Source: Treponema sp.
Lineage (GTDB): Bacteria > Spirochaetota > Spirochaetia > Treponematales > Treponemataceae
Direction: 5' to 3'
NCBI GenBank assembly: GCA_004554075.1
Contig: SFOB01000071.1
Location: 1 to 12,440 of the forward strand
DNA length: 12,440 bases
A program made the position numbers and the translations under genes. Under the pieces are notes generated by a model, which searched no databases, was not told the DNA's origin, and was given only the letters and a program-made list of their open reading frames with translations. Shown here one piece after another: positions 11,329 through 12,440 of this stretch. The stretch's first letter is position 1; the number at the start of each line of letters is the position of its first letter.

Positions 11329-12440
11329 TTAGGGATTATACTGAAGCACAATAACAGTCAAATCATCTTTAATAATTGTGCCTTCTGTAAATCTGTTGAA
11401 GCGGTTAAGTACATAATCAAGCTTGCTTCTTGCACTTCCAATTCCGGCATCTTCAAAGGCCTGAGCAATACGCTCTTCTGTAAACTGTTCTCCGTCTTTA
11501 TTTACTGATTCATTGAGACAGTCTGTATACATGATGATACTGTCTCCCTTCTGTACATTGAATTTAAGAGCTTTGTATTCCTGTTCAATATCACCAAAGC
11601 CGATAATTCCATTGTTTTCATCTTCTCCCTTTGGTTGAATAGGGTAACACTTGCCGTTTTTAGCAGTTCTCAGGAATACTTTTGGATGACCAGCGTTAAT
11701 AAACTCGATTTTATTATCGTTTATACGCAAAAGTGCTCCTGTAAGATAGTTTTCAATATCACCTTTTTCTTCAGCAATCTGCCTGTCGATTGCAGACATT
11801 ACCTTTGGCAAAGGAAGTTTTACTCCTTCTCGGAATTTCCTGTCGATTATTGTCTTTGCAAGCATTGTTACAAGGCCTGATGCAATACCGTGGCCGGAAA
11901 CATCAAAAAGACCAACTCCCTGAAGTTCTTCTCCGTTATGGAAAATGTCGTATAAATCACCTGAAACACCTGCTGCAGGCTTAAACTTATAAACAATATC
12001 CCACTTCTTAAAGTTTGGAAGAGAAGGATTAAAGAAGCTGTTCTGAACGTTTGCAGCAAGCTTCATATCGCGGTCTGCCTTTATTTTTGCATCTGTAAGC
12101 TGATTATTTGTAATTTCAAGCTGACTGTTAGCTTCTGAGAGCTTAGAGTTTGACTCAGAAAGCTCTTTTGTGCGCTCTTCTACCTTGTTTTCCAGGGTTC
12201 TGTTCAATTCTTCTACCTGACGGCGTGAATTAACAAAGCGGTTTGCCAGAATAAAAAGGAGACTGACAATTACAAGCTGCCAGCCGATTGAGATGATATA
12301 AGGGAAGCTGTAAATCTTCAGAATATTGTGGACAATAATATCAATCATGAAAGTGCCCAGAAGTGGTGAAAAACCAAAGAGCAGGGTAACAGCATCCTTC
12401 TGTTTTTTGAAAAGGGCTCTTACAATCACAAAAAGCATGT
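11329..12440 (-). CDS. Membrane-anchored SpoIIE/RsbU-type PP2C phosphatase (5' end missing)
   Basis: The visible part is at least 369 residues, and the frame is open to the window edge, so the true start is probably upstream. The N-terminal 68 visible residues hold two or three hydrophobic spans (about 17-40 and 45-67), likely the end of a multi-span sensor such as 7TMR-DISM. A coiled coil follows (about 70-125, ELNRTLENKVEERTKELSES). The phosphatase domain (about 125-367) carries metal-binding acids in SGDLYDIF (D161), FDVSGHGIASG (D179), MYTDCLNES (D306) and KDDLTVIV (D358/D359), plus FINAGHP (247-252). Such enzymes dephosphorylate anti-anti-sigma proteins or similar partners in response to a membrane signal; the partner is not in the window. 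It is followed, 119 bases on, by glgC with its own promoter. Confidence 0.92.
   Translation of the reverse strand, partial: MLFVIVRALFKKQKDAVTLLFGFSPLLGTFMIDIIVHNILKIYSFPYIISIGWQLVIVSLLFILANRFVNSRRQVEELNRTLENKVEERTKELSESNSKLSEANSQLEITNNQLTDAKIKADRDMKLAANVQNSFFNPSLPNFKKWDIVYKFKPAAGVSGDLYDIFHNGEELQGVGLFDVSGHGIASGLVTMLAKTIIDRKFREGVKLPLPKVMSAIDRQIAEEKGDIENYLTGALLRINDNKIEFINAGHPKVFLRTAKNGKCYPIQPKGEDENNGIIGFGDIEQEYKALKFNVQKGDSIIMYTDCLNESVNKDGEQFTEERIAQAFEDAGIGSARSKLDYVLNRFNRFTEGTIIKDDLTVIVLQYNP

Overview
The window looks like a chromosomal segment of a host-associated or rumen-type spirochaete, most likely a Treponema. This rests on an AT-rich coding style, Shine-Dalgarno-led genes, and the gene order murG - cvpA - DNA polymerase III delta-prime-like - PAS histidine kinase - NtrC-family regulator. 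From memory that order matches the T. pallidum TP0523-TP0519 neighbourhood in reverse. The genus is an inference from family knowledge and gene order; no search was run.

Left part (1-3531): the integrase end of a prophage or phage-like element, entirely on the minus strand. Reading from the tRNA leftwards it holds a tyrosine integrase, an excisionase-like winged-helix protein, a 63-aa unknown protein, a terminase small-subunit candidate and the first 181 codons of the terminase large subunit, which runs off the window. Only about 1.8 kb separates the integrase terminator from the end of the window, and no repressor or replication gene lies between integrase and terminase. The integrase starts beside the 3' end of a tRNA-Phe(GAA) gene, the presumed attachment site. 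Non-coding DNA here is rich in structure: intrinsic terminators, an 11-bp-phased TGCA array upstream of the integrase, and three copies of a 12-mer between integrase and excisionase.

Middle part (3532-9199): tRNA-Phe (minus, with a near-consensus promoter and a strong terminator), then a five-gene plus-strand operon. It makes the lipid II synthase MurG, a CvpA-like membrane protein, a clamp-loader delta-prime-like ATPase with a roughly 100-residue insertion, a soluble PAS histidine kinase and its sigma-54-type response regulator. All four junctions overlap or abut, so translational coupling is likely. murG has no Shine-Dalgarno and a promoter-like -10 eight bases before its ATG, suggesting a leaderless transcript.

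Right part (9200-12440): the plus-strand operon ends at a compound inverted repeat containing a terminator. It is convergent with minus-strand genes: a 5'-truncated SpoIIE-family phosphatase with a membrane anchor, glgC (ADP-glucose pyrophosphorylase, with an excellent sigma-70 promoter), and a small protein with a C-terminal J domain. The J-domain gene is peppered with palindromic repeats. One REP-like element sits just upstream of its start, and another palindromic element of a widely dispersed type is read in frame as part of its linker.

The most interesting signals are non-coding or semi-coding: the in-frame palindromes of the J-domain gene, the three-way-junction element with complementary loops at 9217-9311, and the phased arrays around the integrase.
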